Below are positions 1-7,021 of a stretch of 8,369 bases of DNA, piece by piece. Position numbers and translations under genes: made by a program. The stretch is from HGM12587 sp964580255 (GTDB taxonomy: Bacteria > Bacillota > Clostridia > Lachnospirales > Lachnospiraceae), in contig CAZOJX010000081.1 of assembly GCA_964580255.1 (NCBI GenBank), positions 1-8,369 of the forward strand. Reading direction: 5' to 3'. Numbering within the stretch: position 1 is the first letter of the stretch; the number at the start of each line of letters is the position of its first letter. The notes below the pieces were generated by a model. The model saw only the letters and a list, made by a program, of their open reading frames with translations. It made no database searches and had not been told where the DNA came from.

Positions 1-725
1 GGTGTGTACTGATTCATCAAACTTAAATAAATCTGATCCCCATAGGTTTCGTAAAGGTACTGAACCACTGCTTTCGAGTCTTTGATCCCCCCCGGCAGCA
101 TCAAATGCCGCACAATGATCCCTTTTTTCATGATTCCCCTATGGTCAAACTCTGCCTTTGGCTGCTGACGAACCATTTCTGCCAGTGCAGCCCGAGCAAC
201 CGTTGGATAATCTTCCGCATGGGAATATTTCTTTGCACGAACCGGATCCATATATTTAAAATCCGGAAGATAGATATCCACAAGCCCTTCCAAAAGCTGC
301 AGAGTTTCCACCGATTCATAACCTCCGCAGTTATAAACCACCGGGATCTTCAGCCCCTGCTTCTTTGCTTCTTCTAATGCCTCGATTACCTGAGGCACAT
401 AATGGGTCGCTGTCACCAAGTTGATATTATTGGCTTTCTGTTCCTGAAGTTCTAAAAAGATCTCCGCAAGCCGTCCCCCGGAGATTTCCTTCCCCTGTTC
501 TGCTCTTGCAATGCGATAATTCTGGCAGAACACACACCGCAGATTGCAGCCGGTAAAGAAAACAGCCCCGCTTCCTTCTTCACCGGAAATACAGGGCTCC
601 TCCCAAAAATGAAGTGCAGCCCTTGCCACCCGCAAGGTGTTTTTCACACCGCAATATCCCGTTGTCTGTTCACGATCCGTCAGGCACTGCCGCGGACAAA
701 GACTGCATCTTCGATTCATATTCAT
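1..725 (-). CDS. PflX-like radical SAM protein (COG1313 type), C-terminus outside window
   Basis: This is a radical SAM enzyme of the uncharacterised PflX / 'pyruvate formate-lyase activating enzyme-like' group. 241 codons are visible and the frame is open to the window edge; relatives are about 290-310 residues, so roughly the last fifth is missing. The N-terminus carries a cysteine cluster (C7, C10, C14, C25; CSLCPRQC then GYCG) typical of this group. The [4Fe-4S]/SAM motif CxxxCxxC is at C60, C64, C67 (GCNLRCVFCQN). YNCGGYES (about 131-138), DIYLPDFKY (150-158) and SLMNQYT (235-241) are further family motifs. The substrate is unknown; pyruvate formate-lyase is not implied, as true PflA proteins differ. 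The gene begins 7 bases after the stop of the membrane-protein gene. ATG at 725 has only a crowded GGA; the ATG two codons on (719) has GGA at 8-base spacing, so either may be used, probably by translational coupling. Confidence 0.88.
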   Translation of the reverse strand, partial: MNMNRRCSLCPRQCLTDREQTTGYCGVKNTLRVARAALHFWEEPCISGEEGSGAVFFTGCNLRCVFCQNYRIARAEQGKEISGGRLAEIFLELQEQKANNINLVTATHYVPQVIEALEEAKKQGLKIPVVYNCGGYESVETLQLLEGLVDIYLPDFKYMDPVRAKKYSHAEDYPTVARAALAEMVRQQPKAEFDHRGIMKKGIIVRHLMLPGGIKDSKAVVQYLYETYGDQIYLSLMNQYT

Positions 726-732
726 TTTCCGG

Positions 733-2340
733 TCATTGGATACCGGTTACCTCACATAATTTTGTTCCTTCTAAATAGGTGATCGACAGAACATCATTTA
801 CATCATAGGTAATGATCTCCGGGAATACATTGACATCCACATCATAGATGCCCTCTTTTCCGCTGAATGTCACATAATAATGAGAATTTCCGTCAATGAC
901 CACCGGAGCGATCTTCTCGATCACTGCTTTTACTTCCTGCTCTGTACTTCCATCAGAAGCAAAGATTCCATTCTGTTTTAACAATGTCTGATAATCCTTC
1001 ACACACTCTGCCACCGTATCTCCGATAGCTACATTCTGATATTTGGAAATGTTGACCATGGCATACATTTTTACCAGACCTGCACCATCCTTTAACGCCA
1101 TAAAATAAGTCGGTTCCCCGGTTACATTCAAAAGCAGCGGGAAGGTTGCCGTATATCCCAAATGCTGTACCTGTCCCTGAGCAGAATCCATTGCGGAATA
1201 TTCCTCTGCACCCGGACATGCATAATAACGGCTTTCCATGGTTCTTTGATTCATCAGAACAAAGCCCACATTGGATTCATCACCGGATACGGAAGTCACT
1301 CCGGTATATACCCACACATCATCATCTTTTACAATATAATTGTAGCCTTCTGTGGTCATCAGACAGCCTTTCTGACTTAACAGACTGTTTATATAACCAT
1401 TTTTCAGCACACCATAGTAATCATACAGCTGAATCAAAAGCTCTGCGGAATACACATGGTCGATCCACTGCGGCACATCATCAATGTCATAGCAGACCGT
1501 TTCTCCGGTCACCGCATTACAAAGCACAACCTTTCCAATGGTCTGACCGCCGAAAAGCCCTACATTAAACTGTTTTACCGGACAGATCCAGTACGGGGTT
1601 CCTTCCTCATCGATTTCAAAGCTCAGCTGATCAAAAATATAGGTTGGATAATGAAATCTGAGATGCCGGTAAATATTCCGGTTAAAATATTCCGCAGGAG
1701 AATATTTGATATACTGCCCTTCCGGAAGACGAACGCATTCCGTTTCCTGGGTTGCCATATCGATCATAATATATGCCGGAATTCCCTCCGCCTGATTAGT
1801 GATCCATTTGATCGGACTTGCATACACCAACGGGGAAACTCTGACTGGTTTATCCTGGTAGTTGATCTGGGTATAAAGAGGACTCACCTCAAACTGAGAA
1901 ACCATATCTACCATCGTACCCATCTTTCGATTGCCCAAAAGACTGGCGGAATCCTTATCCAGCAGAGGAACACTTGTAAAATCCGTCGGTTCGATCTCAC
2001 TTGCAAAATCGCCTTCCTCTACAGTCATCAGCTGCTGGTATTTCTTTGCATTGATGATCTCTGAGGACAGTAAGCTTCCCACCAGAAACACTGCTGTGGC
2101 TGCGATTACAGTCCCCAGCAGCAGTCGGATCAGCTTGCTCTCTCCAAGATCGGTTAATTCTTCCTTTCCTTTTATGAGCTTATAAAATACCGCCACTGCT
2201 GTAACAGCTGCCAACGCACCGATCAGGAAAAACCAAAAACCGGAGGAATGAATATTCAATGCAGGAAGCGTCACATAATAATATGCACCTGCTGCAATGA
2301 GTGCTGCCGCCAAAGCCGCGATTTTTAAGATCTTTTTCAT
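733..2340 (-). CDS. Membrane-anchored protein of unknown function with a repeat-like extracytoplasmic region
   Basis: 535 residues; I do not recognise a characterised family. Three hydrophobic segments are visible at about 6-25, 34-55 and 70-91, after a short KK-rich start, and residues from about 95 on are soluble. With a cytoplasmic N-terminus the large C-terminal part would lie outside the cell. That part contains what look like three or four degenerate copies of a beta-rich unit: a strand with Y/W and P or a small residue, then 'hydrophobic - N/D - x - x - T - x - E' and an aromatic strand (IDMATQETECV 193-203; LCNAVTGETVCYDI 273-286; LMNQRTMESRYY 362-373; PTYFMALKD 410-418). A C-terminal beta-rich domain spans about 465-535. 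The start overlaps the acetyltransferase stop as ATGA, with GAAGGTGA upstream acting as ribosome site, so the two are translationally coupled. It could be a sensor, an envelope scaffold or a partner of the neighbouring enzymes; the sequence does not decide. Confidence 0.85.
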   Translation of the reverse strand: MKKILKIAALAAALIAAGAYYYVTLPALNIHSSGFWFFLIGALAAVTAVAVFYKLIKGKEELTDLGESKLIRLLLGTVIAATAVFLVGSLLSSEIINAKKYQQLMTVEEGDFASEIEPTDFTSVPLLDKDSASLLGNRKMGTMVDMVSQFEVSPLYTQINYQDKPVRVSPLVYASPIKWITNQAEGIPAYIMIDMATQETECVRLPEGQYIKYSPAEYFNRNIYRHLRFHYPTYIFDQLSFEIDEEGTPYWICPVKQFNVGLFGGQTIGKVVLCNAVTGETVCYDIDDVPQWIDHVYSAELLIQLYDYYGVLKNGYINSLLSQKGCLMTTEGYNYIVKDDDVWVYTGVTSVSGDESNVGFVLMNQRTMESRYYACPGAEEYSAMDSAQGQVQHLGYTATFPLLLNVTGEPTYFMALKDGAGLVKMYAMVNISKYQNVAIGDTVAECVKDYQTLLKQNGIFASDGSTEQEVKAVIEKIAPVVIDGNSHYYVTFSGKEGIYDVDVNVFPEIITYDVNDVLSITYLEGTKLCEVTGIQ

Positions 2341-2855
2341 GCTTTTTCACCTTCTTCGGAAAATCTCAAGATCATATTGTTCCAATGCGCTCCCCCATGA
2401 GTGGAAGAAGATGCACCATCGTATTCAAAACCGAGACTTTCGTAAAATGCTATTTTTTCTGCCTTACATGTTAAGAGGATTCCCTTTTTTCCTCTTTTTC
2501 TTGCCTGTTCTTTGAAATGTTCCATCAGACTTCTTCCGATTCCCTGATGCTGATACTCCGGTAATACCGCAAGTCCGAACACTGTCTGCCACGGACCGTC
2601 CGGTTCGTGAAGTGAAGTATTGTAATACAGCGCATCGATCAGTCTTTCACTGCTTGTTACACAACCATTGATGTGCCCTACCAGTTTCCCATCTATTTCT
2701 GCAACCAAAAAGCATTCCGGAAATGCCATAAAACGCTCAAAAAAGCTTTTTAATGTTGCTGCCTCCGCAACCGGAAAACACTTTTCTTCTATGTCTGCCA
2801 CTTTTGCCACATCATCAGGACCTGCCTGTCTGATGATCAATTTTTCTTCGTTCAT
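2337..2855 (-). CDS. GNAT-family N-acetyltransferase, arylalkylamine (AANAT)-like
   Basis: A 172-residue cytoplasmic acetyltransferase that would transfer acetyl from acetyl-CoA to an amine. The acetyl-CoA loop is motif A, VLPEYQHQGIGRSL at about 97-110, with the Q-H-Q-G-I-G pyrophosphate-binding turn at 102-107. LTC at 118-120 followed by FYESLGF at 127-133 is the motif B region. CFPVAEAAT near 26-34, the FPECFLVAE strand and the late HGGAHW motif (153-158) resemble AANAT-like acetyltransferases, whose known members acetylate arylalkylamines or related small amines; the actual substrate here is unknown. The start at 2855 is chosen over an in-frame GTG at 2903 because AGGAGGG (2861-2867) sits 5 bases upstream of it, and the GTG overlaps the promoter -10. 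First gene of the three-gene unit; its TGA overlaps the next ATG. Confidence 0.93.
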   Translation of the reverse strand: MNEEKLIIRQAGPDDVAKVADIEEKCFPVAEAATLKSFFERFMAFPECFLVAEIDGKLVGHINGCVTSSERLIDALYYNTSLHEPDGPWQTVFGLAVLPEYQHQGIGRSLMEHFKEQARKRGKKGILLTCKAEKIAFYESLGFEYDGASSSTHGGAHWNNMILRFSEEGEKA

Positions 2856-2860
2856 AAGGT

Positions 2861-2867
2861 CCCTCCT
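2861..2867 (-). promoter_or_regulatory. Ribosome binding site of the GNAT gene
   Basis: AGGAGGG on the minus strand, 5 bases before the ATG at 2855. It is a near-perfect Shine-Dalgarno sequence and decides the start, shortening the longest open frame by 16 codons. Confidence 0.9.
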
Positions 2868-2893
2868 AAAATCATGTTCTTTTTTCGTGTATG

Positions 2894-2902
2894 AGTATAA
2901 CA
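2894..2902 (-). promoter_or_regulatory. Putative extended -10 promoter for the GNAT / membrane protein / radical SAM unit
   Basis: The minus strand reads TGTTATACT, that is the TGn extension plus TATACT (5 of 6 to TATAAT). A start near 2887 would leave a short 5' UTR with the AGGAGGG site. The -35 region falls within the preceding terminator hairpin and has only a poor match (TCAAAA at 17 bases), which is acceptable for an extended -10 promoter. Inferred from sequence only. Confidence 0.55.
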
Positions 2903-2930
2903 CAAAAGGGCAGTCTTTTGACCACCCTTT
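2898..2930 (-). terminator. Hairpin terminator after the DedA-like gene
   Basis: The minus-strand RNA folds as AAAGGGUGGUC, loop AAAA, GACUGCCCUUU: an 11-bp stem (arms 2920-2930 and 2905-2915) with two central U-G wobbles, then UGUGUU. The U tract is short (CCCUUUU then G), so termination may be partial. It lies 30 bases beyond the stop of the membrane-protein gene at 2960. Confidence 0.65.
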
Positions 2931-2959
2931 CCTAAAATTTTACAAATATTCATGAAATC

Positions 2960-3436
2960 TTAAAAAATTGCTCCCAATGCACCGAGCACACCAGTACTTG
3001 CCGCACCCATGATGATTCCGGCCAAAAGCACACCGCCCATACATGCCAGTACGCTGGATTTAAAATCCATATCCAGAATACTTGCTGCAAGTGTTCCTGT
3101 CCACGCACCGGTTCCCGGCAGCGGAATTCCTACAAAGAGCAACAGTGCCCATGGAAGTCCTCGTCCTGCTTTCTCCTTCAGCTTTTCTCCGCCCTTATGT
3201 CCTTTTTCCAGGCAGAATGTGAAAAACTTTCCGATTACCGGCTTATCGCAGCCCCATTCCAACACTTTTCTTGCAAAAAAGAAAATGATCGGAACCGGAA
3301 GCATATTTCCAATAATGCAGACAATGTAAGACTGCAGCAGCGGAAGTCCCATCAGCTGTGATGCTGGAATCGCACCACGAAGCTCGATCAACGGTACCAT
3401 AGATATAAAAAATATGATCAGATATTTTGTTAACAT
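2960..3436 (-). CDS. Small DedA-like membrane protein (COG2426 / Sm_multidrug_ex family)
   Basis: A 158-residue integral membrane protein. Hydrophobic segments are at about 3-16, 32-55, 94-110 and 117-156 (one or two passes). Two family hallmarks are present: ELRGAIP at 18-24, a conserved E-R-G-P loop after the first helix, and GIPLPGTGAWTG at 103-114, the glycine/proline-rich probable re-entrant loop. These resemble the two re-entrant loops of the DedA/VTT superfamily, so a transport or lipid-handling role in the cytoplasmic membrane is plausible. The 'multidrug export' name of the family is weakly supported and should not be taken as function. Length is normal for the family. The start at 3436 is set by AAGGAG (3443-3448) 6 bases upstream. 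It has its own promoter and a downstream hairpin, so it is probably transcribed alone. Confidence 0.92.
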   Translation of the reverse strand: MLTKYLIIFFISMVPLIELRGAIPASQLMGLPLLQSYIVCIIGNMLPVPIIFFFARKVLEWGCDKPVIGKFFTFCLEKGHKGGEKLKEKAGRGLPWALLLFVGIPLPGTGAWTGTLAASILDMDFKSSVLACMGGVLLAGIIMGAASTGVLGALGAIF

Positions 3437-3442
3437 TTCTTT

Positions 3443-3448
3443 CTCCTT
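3443..3448 (-). promoter_or_regulatory. Ribosome binding site deciding the DedA-like gene start
   Basis: AAGGAG, 6 bases before the ATG at 3436. An in-frame TTG at 3451 would overlap this site and cannot be the start it serves, so the protein begins MLTKYL. Confidence 0.88.
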
Positions 3449-3484
3449 CAAATCTTAACTTGATTTTATGACGTATCGATGGAT

Positions 3485-3513
3485 AGGATACCCGTTTCTA
3501 AGGAAAAAGTCAA
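3485..3513 (-). promoter_or_regulatory. Sigma-A type promoter of the DedA-like gene
   Basis: On the minus strand TTGACT (3513-3508) is followed by a 17-base spacer and TATCCT (3490-3485). The -35 matches 5 of 6 and the -10 4 of 6 of the housekeeping consensus at the optimal spacing. Transcription would start near 3479, giving a leader of about 43 bases. Confidence 0.75.
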
Positions 3514-3534
3514 TAACTCTGCAAAATTTTAACG

Positions 3535-3562
3535 TTTCTTAAGAACTGCACCTCTTAAGAAA
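3535..3562 (-). terminator. AT-rich perfect inverted repeat over the queA stop, possible weak terminator
   Basis: The minus strand has TTTCTTAAGA (3562-3553), an 8-base loop, then TCTTAAGAAA (3544-3535): ten perfect base pairs, each arm containing CTTAAG. The queA TAA stop is inside the first arm. It is followed by CGTTAAAATTTT rather than a clean U run, and the stem is AT-rich, so it may be a weak terminator or a 3'-end stabilising hairpin at the close of the pheST-queA transcript. Confidence 0.5.
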
Positions 3563-4580
3563 TAAACATAGCATCGCCAAAAGAGAAAAATCTGTATTTT
3601 TCCTTAACAGCTTCCTCATAAGCTGCCATCACATGTTCCCTTCCTGCTAGTGCAGATACCAGCATCAGAAGTGTAGACTCCGGCAGATGGAAATTGGTGA
3701 TCAGTGCATCTAAAATTTTGAATTTGTAGCCCGGATAGATAAAAATCTCTGTCCAGCCGCTGCCGGCACGTAAGATTCCGTCCTCTCCTGTAGCTGATTC
3801 AATGGTACGGCAGCTGGTGGTTCCCACACAGATCACTCTGCCGCCGTTTTTCTTCGTCTCATTGATGATGGCCGCCTGATCTTCTTCCACCATATAAAAT
3901 TCCGAATGCATATGATGATCTAAAATATTATCTACCTTTACCGGACGGAAGGTTCCAAGTCCTACATGAAGTGTCACCTGGGCAATCCGGACACCTTTTT
4001 CTTTGATCTTTTCCAAAAGCTCCGGTGTAAAATGAAGTCCTGCCGTCGGGGCTGCCGCACTTCCGTCATATTTGGCATAAACGGTCTGGTAACGGTTTTT
4101 ATCCTCCAGACGATGGGTAATATACGGCGGCAGAGGCATCTGACCTAACTGGTCTAAGATTTCCTCAAAGATTCCTTCGTACTCAAATTTAATGAGGCGG
4201 TTTCCTTCTTCCACCACATCAATGACTTCTCCCACCAGAAGTCCGTTTCCAAAGCTGATTCTTGCACCCGGACGTGCTTTTTTCCCCGGCTTTACAAGGG
4301 TTTCCCACACATTATCCTCTTTTCTTTTTAAAAGAAGCACTTCAATACCTGCGCCGGTTCCTTCCTTTTCACCCATGAGACGGGCTGGAATCACCTTTGT
4401 GTTATTTAATACCAGACAATCTCCCGGATTTAAATAATCTACAATATCACGAAAAACGTGGTGCGAAAACGCACCACTGTTTTTATCGAGAGTTAACAGT
4501 CTTGAGGAAGACCGATCCTCCAACGGATCCTGTGCAATCAATTCCTCCGGCAGATCATAATAAAACTCTTTTATATTCAT
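3555..4580 (-). CDS. queA: S-adenosylmethionine:tRNA ribosyltransferase-isomerase
   Basis: QueA moves and rearranges the ribosyl part of SAM onto 7-aminomethyl-7-deazaguanine at wobble position 34 of tRNAs with GUN anticodons (Asp, Asn, His, Tyr), making epoxyqueuosine; it acts in the cytoplasm. At 341 residues it is full length. Signatures run through the whole protein: DLPEELIAQDP (9-19), NNTKVIPARL (59-68), GQMPLPPYI (146-154), GSAAAPTAGLHFT (173-185), HVGLGTFRPV (205-214), GTTSCRTIES (243-252), YPGYKF (272-277), TNFHLPESTLLMLVSA (285-300) and terminal FGDAMFI. The start MNIKEFYYDLPEE matches the usual family start. A GGAG site beginning at the pheT stop lies 11 bases upstream. The 16-base gap from pheT holds no promoter, so queA should be the third gene of the T-box operon. 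Confidence 0.97.
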   Translation of the reverse strand: MNIKEFYYDLPEELIAQDPLEDRSSSRLLTLDKNSGAFSHHVFRDIVDYLNPGDCLVLNNTKVIPARLMGEKEGTGAGIEVLLLKRKEDNVWETLVKPGKKARPGARISFGNGLLVGEVIDVVEEGNRLIKFEYEGIFEEILDQLGQMPLPPYITHRLEDKNRYQTVYAKYDGSAAAPTAGLHFTPELLEKIKEKGVRIAQVTLHVGLGTFRPVKVDNILDHHMHSEFYMVEEDQAAIINETKKNGGRVICVGTTSCRTIESATGEDGILRAGSGWTEIFIYPGYKFKILDALITNFHLPESTLLMLVSALAGREHVMAAYEEAVKEKYRFFSFGDAMFIS

Positions 4581-4596
4581 AAATCTGAATTCTCCA

Positions 4597-7008
4597 TTAT
4601 GCTCTCATCTGAGCACCAAACTGTGTTTCTAAGGCATTTAATACTTTTGCGATCACTTCATCAGTCATTGCATCTGTTACGTCCATTTCATTGGAAGCCA
4701 GTCTGATGTTAAATGCCATACTCTTTTTGTCTGCACCTAATTTTTCGCTTTCAAAAAGGTCAAATAAGGTAACTTTGCTGATCAGCGGATCACATGCCTT
4801 GATGGTTTCTACGATCGTTCCGCATTCTACTTCTTTTCCGATCAGTACGGAAATATCACGGCTGCTTCCTGCAAAACCTGATTCCGGAATGTATTTGATT
4901 CCTTTTTTGAACAGGTCAGCCAGGAGACTGTAATCAATCTCAGCAAGGAAGATTTTGGTATCAGCTTTTTTACCGCCTGCAATATTCATATTGTCAACGA
5001 TTTCATAGCGAAGCTGTCCGAAATGCCCGATCTTTTCACCCTGGCAGTAAACTTCAGCAGTTCTGCCCGGATGTAAATATGGAACATTGCCTCGTTTATA
5101 AGTGAAGCTTAAGTCATTTGCACCTGCAAAGGCTTCCAGAGTTCCTTTCATTGCAAAGAAATCTTCTGCTGCACCGCAGCTTCCCAGGCAGAGCATTTTC
5201 TTTTCTACCGGTGCTTCTGTCAATGGAAGTGCCTTTGGAAGATAAACATTGGCGATTTCGAAAAATCTCATTTCTTCGTGGCCGTTTTTAATGTTATTTT
5301 CGATGACACGAACCATAGAAGGTGCCATGAGGGTTCTCATAATGCTTAAATTTTCTGTAATTGGATTTAAGAGTTCTACCACCTGACGTTCCTTCGCATC
5401 TTCCGGAATCAGGAACTGATCAAATTCACTCTTTGCTGTCATGGCAATGGTCTGGATTTCATAGTAGCCCTGGCTGCACAGATAATTTTTCACTGCCAGT
5501 TCTTTTGCCTGATATGCATTCAATCCGCCGCTTGTAACCTTTGCTGCGTCCAGGAATGTCGGAACAACCTTGTCGTAGCCGTATTCACGGATCACTTCTT
5601 CCGCAATATCCTGATAGCTTTCCACATCATCACGATATCTTGGAATGGCAAGTGTAAGCACACCGTCCTTTAATTCCACTTCAAACTGAAGGGCTTCCAA
5701 AATTTCTACCATATCTTTTTCAGGTACTTCAATTCCCAATACCTGATTTACCTTTGCAGTTTCCACATTGATCACACGTTTTTCTGTGGAAGCACCGCCG
5801 GAAACATCAAAATGGCTGGAGCTTACTTTTGCGATACCCAGCTTCTGCACAAGATTCAATGCACGAGCCATACCGCATTCTACAGTATATTCATCAATTC
5901 CCTTTTCAAATCTGGAAGCTGCATCTGACTGGATTCCAAGACCTCTTGCAGTCTTACGAACACTGTCTCTTAAGAACTTCGCTGATTCAAAAAGTACTTC
6001 TGTTGTTGTTTCTTTGATCTCACTGTTCAGACCGCCCATCACACCTGCAAGGCCGACTGCTTTTACTTTGTCGCAGATCAGAAGGTTATTTTTAGAAAGT
6101 ACACGTTCTTTTTCGTCTAAAGTTGTCAGTTTTTCTCCGTCTTCTGCTCTTCTGACAACGATGGAAGATCCTTCCAGATCATTCAGGTCGAAGGCATGCA
6201 TTGGCTGACCGATTTCAACAAGTACATAGTTTGTGATGTCTACCATTGCATTGATGGCATTATGTCCTACTGCGATCAGACGACGTTTCATCCATAACGG
6301 TGATTCTGTATATTTTACATCATAAATGTAATGTCCTAAATATCTTGGACAGGTTTCTTTATCAAGCACTTCCACGCTGATAGCATCATTTACGGTGCCG
6401 TCTTCTGTATAACTAAGATCCGGTGCTTTGAAAGGTTTTTTCAATGCAGCTGCAACTTCCTTAGCAATACCGATCACAGAATGGCAGTCCGGTCTGTTTG
6501 CTGTAATGGAAATATCAAATAAATAATCATCTAATTCCAGATAATCACGCATTTCCATACCAAGCGGTGCATCTTCCGCAAGGATCATAATGCCGTTTAC
6601 GTCTGCGCCCGGGTACCAGTCTTTATTTAAGTTCATTTCTTCGCCGGAGCAGAGCATACCATAGGAAATCATGTCTACCATTTTTCTCGGCTGAATGTCA
6701 AGTCCGCATGGAAGCTTTGCGCCTATCAGCGCTGTCGGAACCTTTGCACCTACGAATACATTGTCTGCACCTGTTAAGATCAGATGATCTTCGCCCATGG
6801 CACCGCAGTTTACGTGACAGATCTGTAAATGGGTTCCTTCATATTTTTCCATAGAAGTGATCTGGCCTACTACAACCTTCTCGAGGTTTTCTCCCAGATA
6901 TTCCACGCCTTCCACTTCGAAGCCTACGGAAAACAGCTTGCTTTCCAGTTCCTTCGGTGTGATATCAATGTCTACATATTCTTTTAACCAACTATATAAA
7001 ACTTTCAT
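4597..7008 (-). CDS. pheT: Phenylalanyl-tRNA synthetase beta subunit
   Basis: The beta subunit of the heterotetrameric (alpha-beta)2 enzyme that charges tRNA-Phe; it contributes tRNA binding and editing of mischarged Tyr-tRNA-Phe. At 803 residues it has the standard bacterial length and domain order: N-terminal TPKELESKLFSVGFEVEG, an OB-fold tRNA-binding domain at about 40-150 (YGMLCSGEEM 116-125), ITANRPDCHSVIGIAKE (168-184), the B3/B4 editing domain at about 205-380 (ITNYVLVEIGQPMHAFD 238-254; AGVMGG 331-336; SRFEKGID 375-382), B5 at about 403-475, the catalytic-like core at about 480-690 (HPGRTAEV near 646), and the C-terminal FDX-ACB anticodon-binding domain at about 706-802, ending ALETQFGAQMR. 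The start follows GGAGGG by a few bases and lies 13 bases after the pheS stop, showing cotranscription. The FDX-ACB entry reads GFAGSSRDISVL where relatives usually have a YPAVxRD-like motif. Confidence 0.98.
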   Translation of the reverse strand: MKVLYSWLKEYVDIDITPKELESKLFSVGFEVEGVEYLGENLEKVVVGQITSMEKYEGTHLQICHVNCGAMGEDHLILTGADNVFVGAKVPTALIGAKLPCGLDIQPRKMVDMISYGMLCSGEEMNLNKDWYPGADVNGIMILAEDAPLGMEMRDYLELDDYLFDISITANRPDCHSVIGIAKEVAAALKKPFKAPDLSYTEDGTVNDAISVEVLDKETCPRYLGHYIYDVKYTESPLWMKRRLIAVGHNAINAMVDITNYVLVEIGQPMHAFDLNDLEGSSIVVRRAEDGEKLTTLDEKERVLSKNNLLICDKVKAVGLAGVMGGLNSEIKETTTEVLFESAKFLRDSVRKTARGLGIQSDAASRFEKGIDEYTVECGMARALNLVQKLGIAKVSSSHFDVSGGASTEKRVINVETAKVNQVLGIEVPEKDMVEILEALQFEVELKDGVLTLAIPRYRDDVESYQDIAEEVIREYGYDKVVPTFLDAAKVTSGGLNAYQAKELAVKNYLCSQGYYEIQTIAMTAKSEFDQFLIPEDAKERQVVELLNPITENLSIMRTLMAPSMVRVIENNIKNGHEEMRFFEIANVYLPKALPLTEAPVEKKMLCLGSCGAAEDFFAMKGTLEAFAGANDLSFTYKRGNVPYLHPGRTAEVYCQGEKIGHFGQLRYEIVDNMNIAGGKKADTKIFLAEIDYSLLADLFKKGIKYIPESGFAGSSRDISVLIGKEVECGTIVETIKACDPLISKVTLFDLFESEKLGADKKSMAFNIRLASNEMDVTDAMTDEVIAKVLNALETQFGAQMRA

Positions 7009-7021
7009 ATTTCCCTCCGAC

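Noticed and set aside
105..377. 90-codon plus-strand frame at the window start
   Set aside because: Antisense to the radical SAM gene, which has an unbroken frame with clear CxxxCxxC and SLMNQYT motifs.
726..750. Repeated ACCGG around the membrane-protein stop as a regulatory repeat
   Set aside because: Two 5-base copies are expected by chance and no dyad or operator pattern extends from them.
1456..2064. 202-codon open frame on the plus strand
   Set aside because: It lies fully antisense to the 535-residue gene, has no clear ribosome site, and its product is rich in H, R, I with no recognisable domain; it is a shadow frame.
2856..2903. Longer start (GTG at 2903) for the acetyltransferase
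   Set aside because: It overlaps the extended -10 element, and the AGGAGGG site points to the ATG at 2855; the extra 16 residues do not belong to the GNAT fold.
3437..3451. TTG start at 3451 for the DedA-like protein
   Set aside because: The TTG overlaps the AAGGAG ribosome site, which is well spaced for the ATG at 3436.
5768..6208. 146-codon plus-strand frame inside pheT
   Set aside because: Antisense to the conserved B3/B4-B5 part of pheT; no ribosome site or family features.
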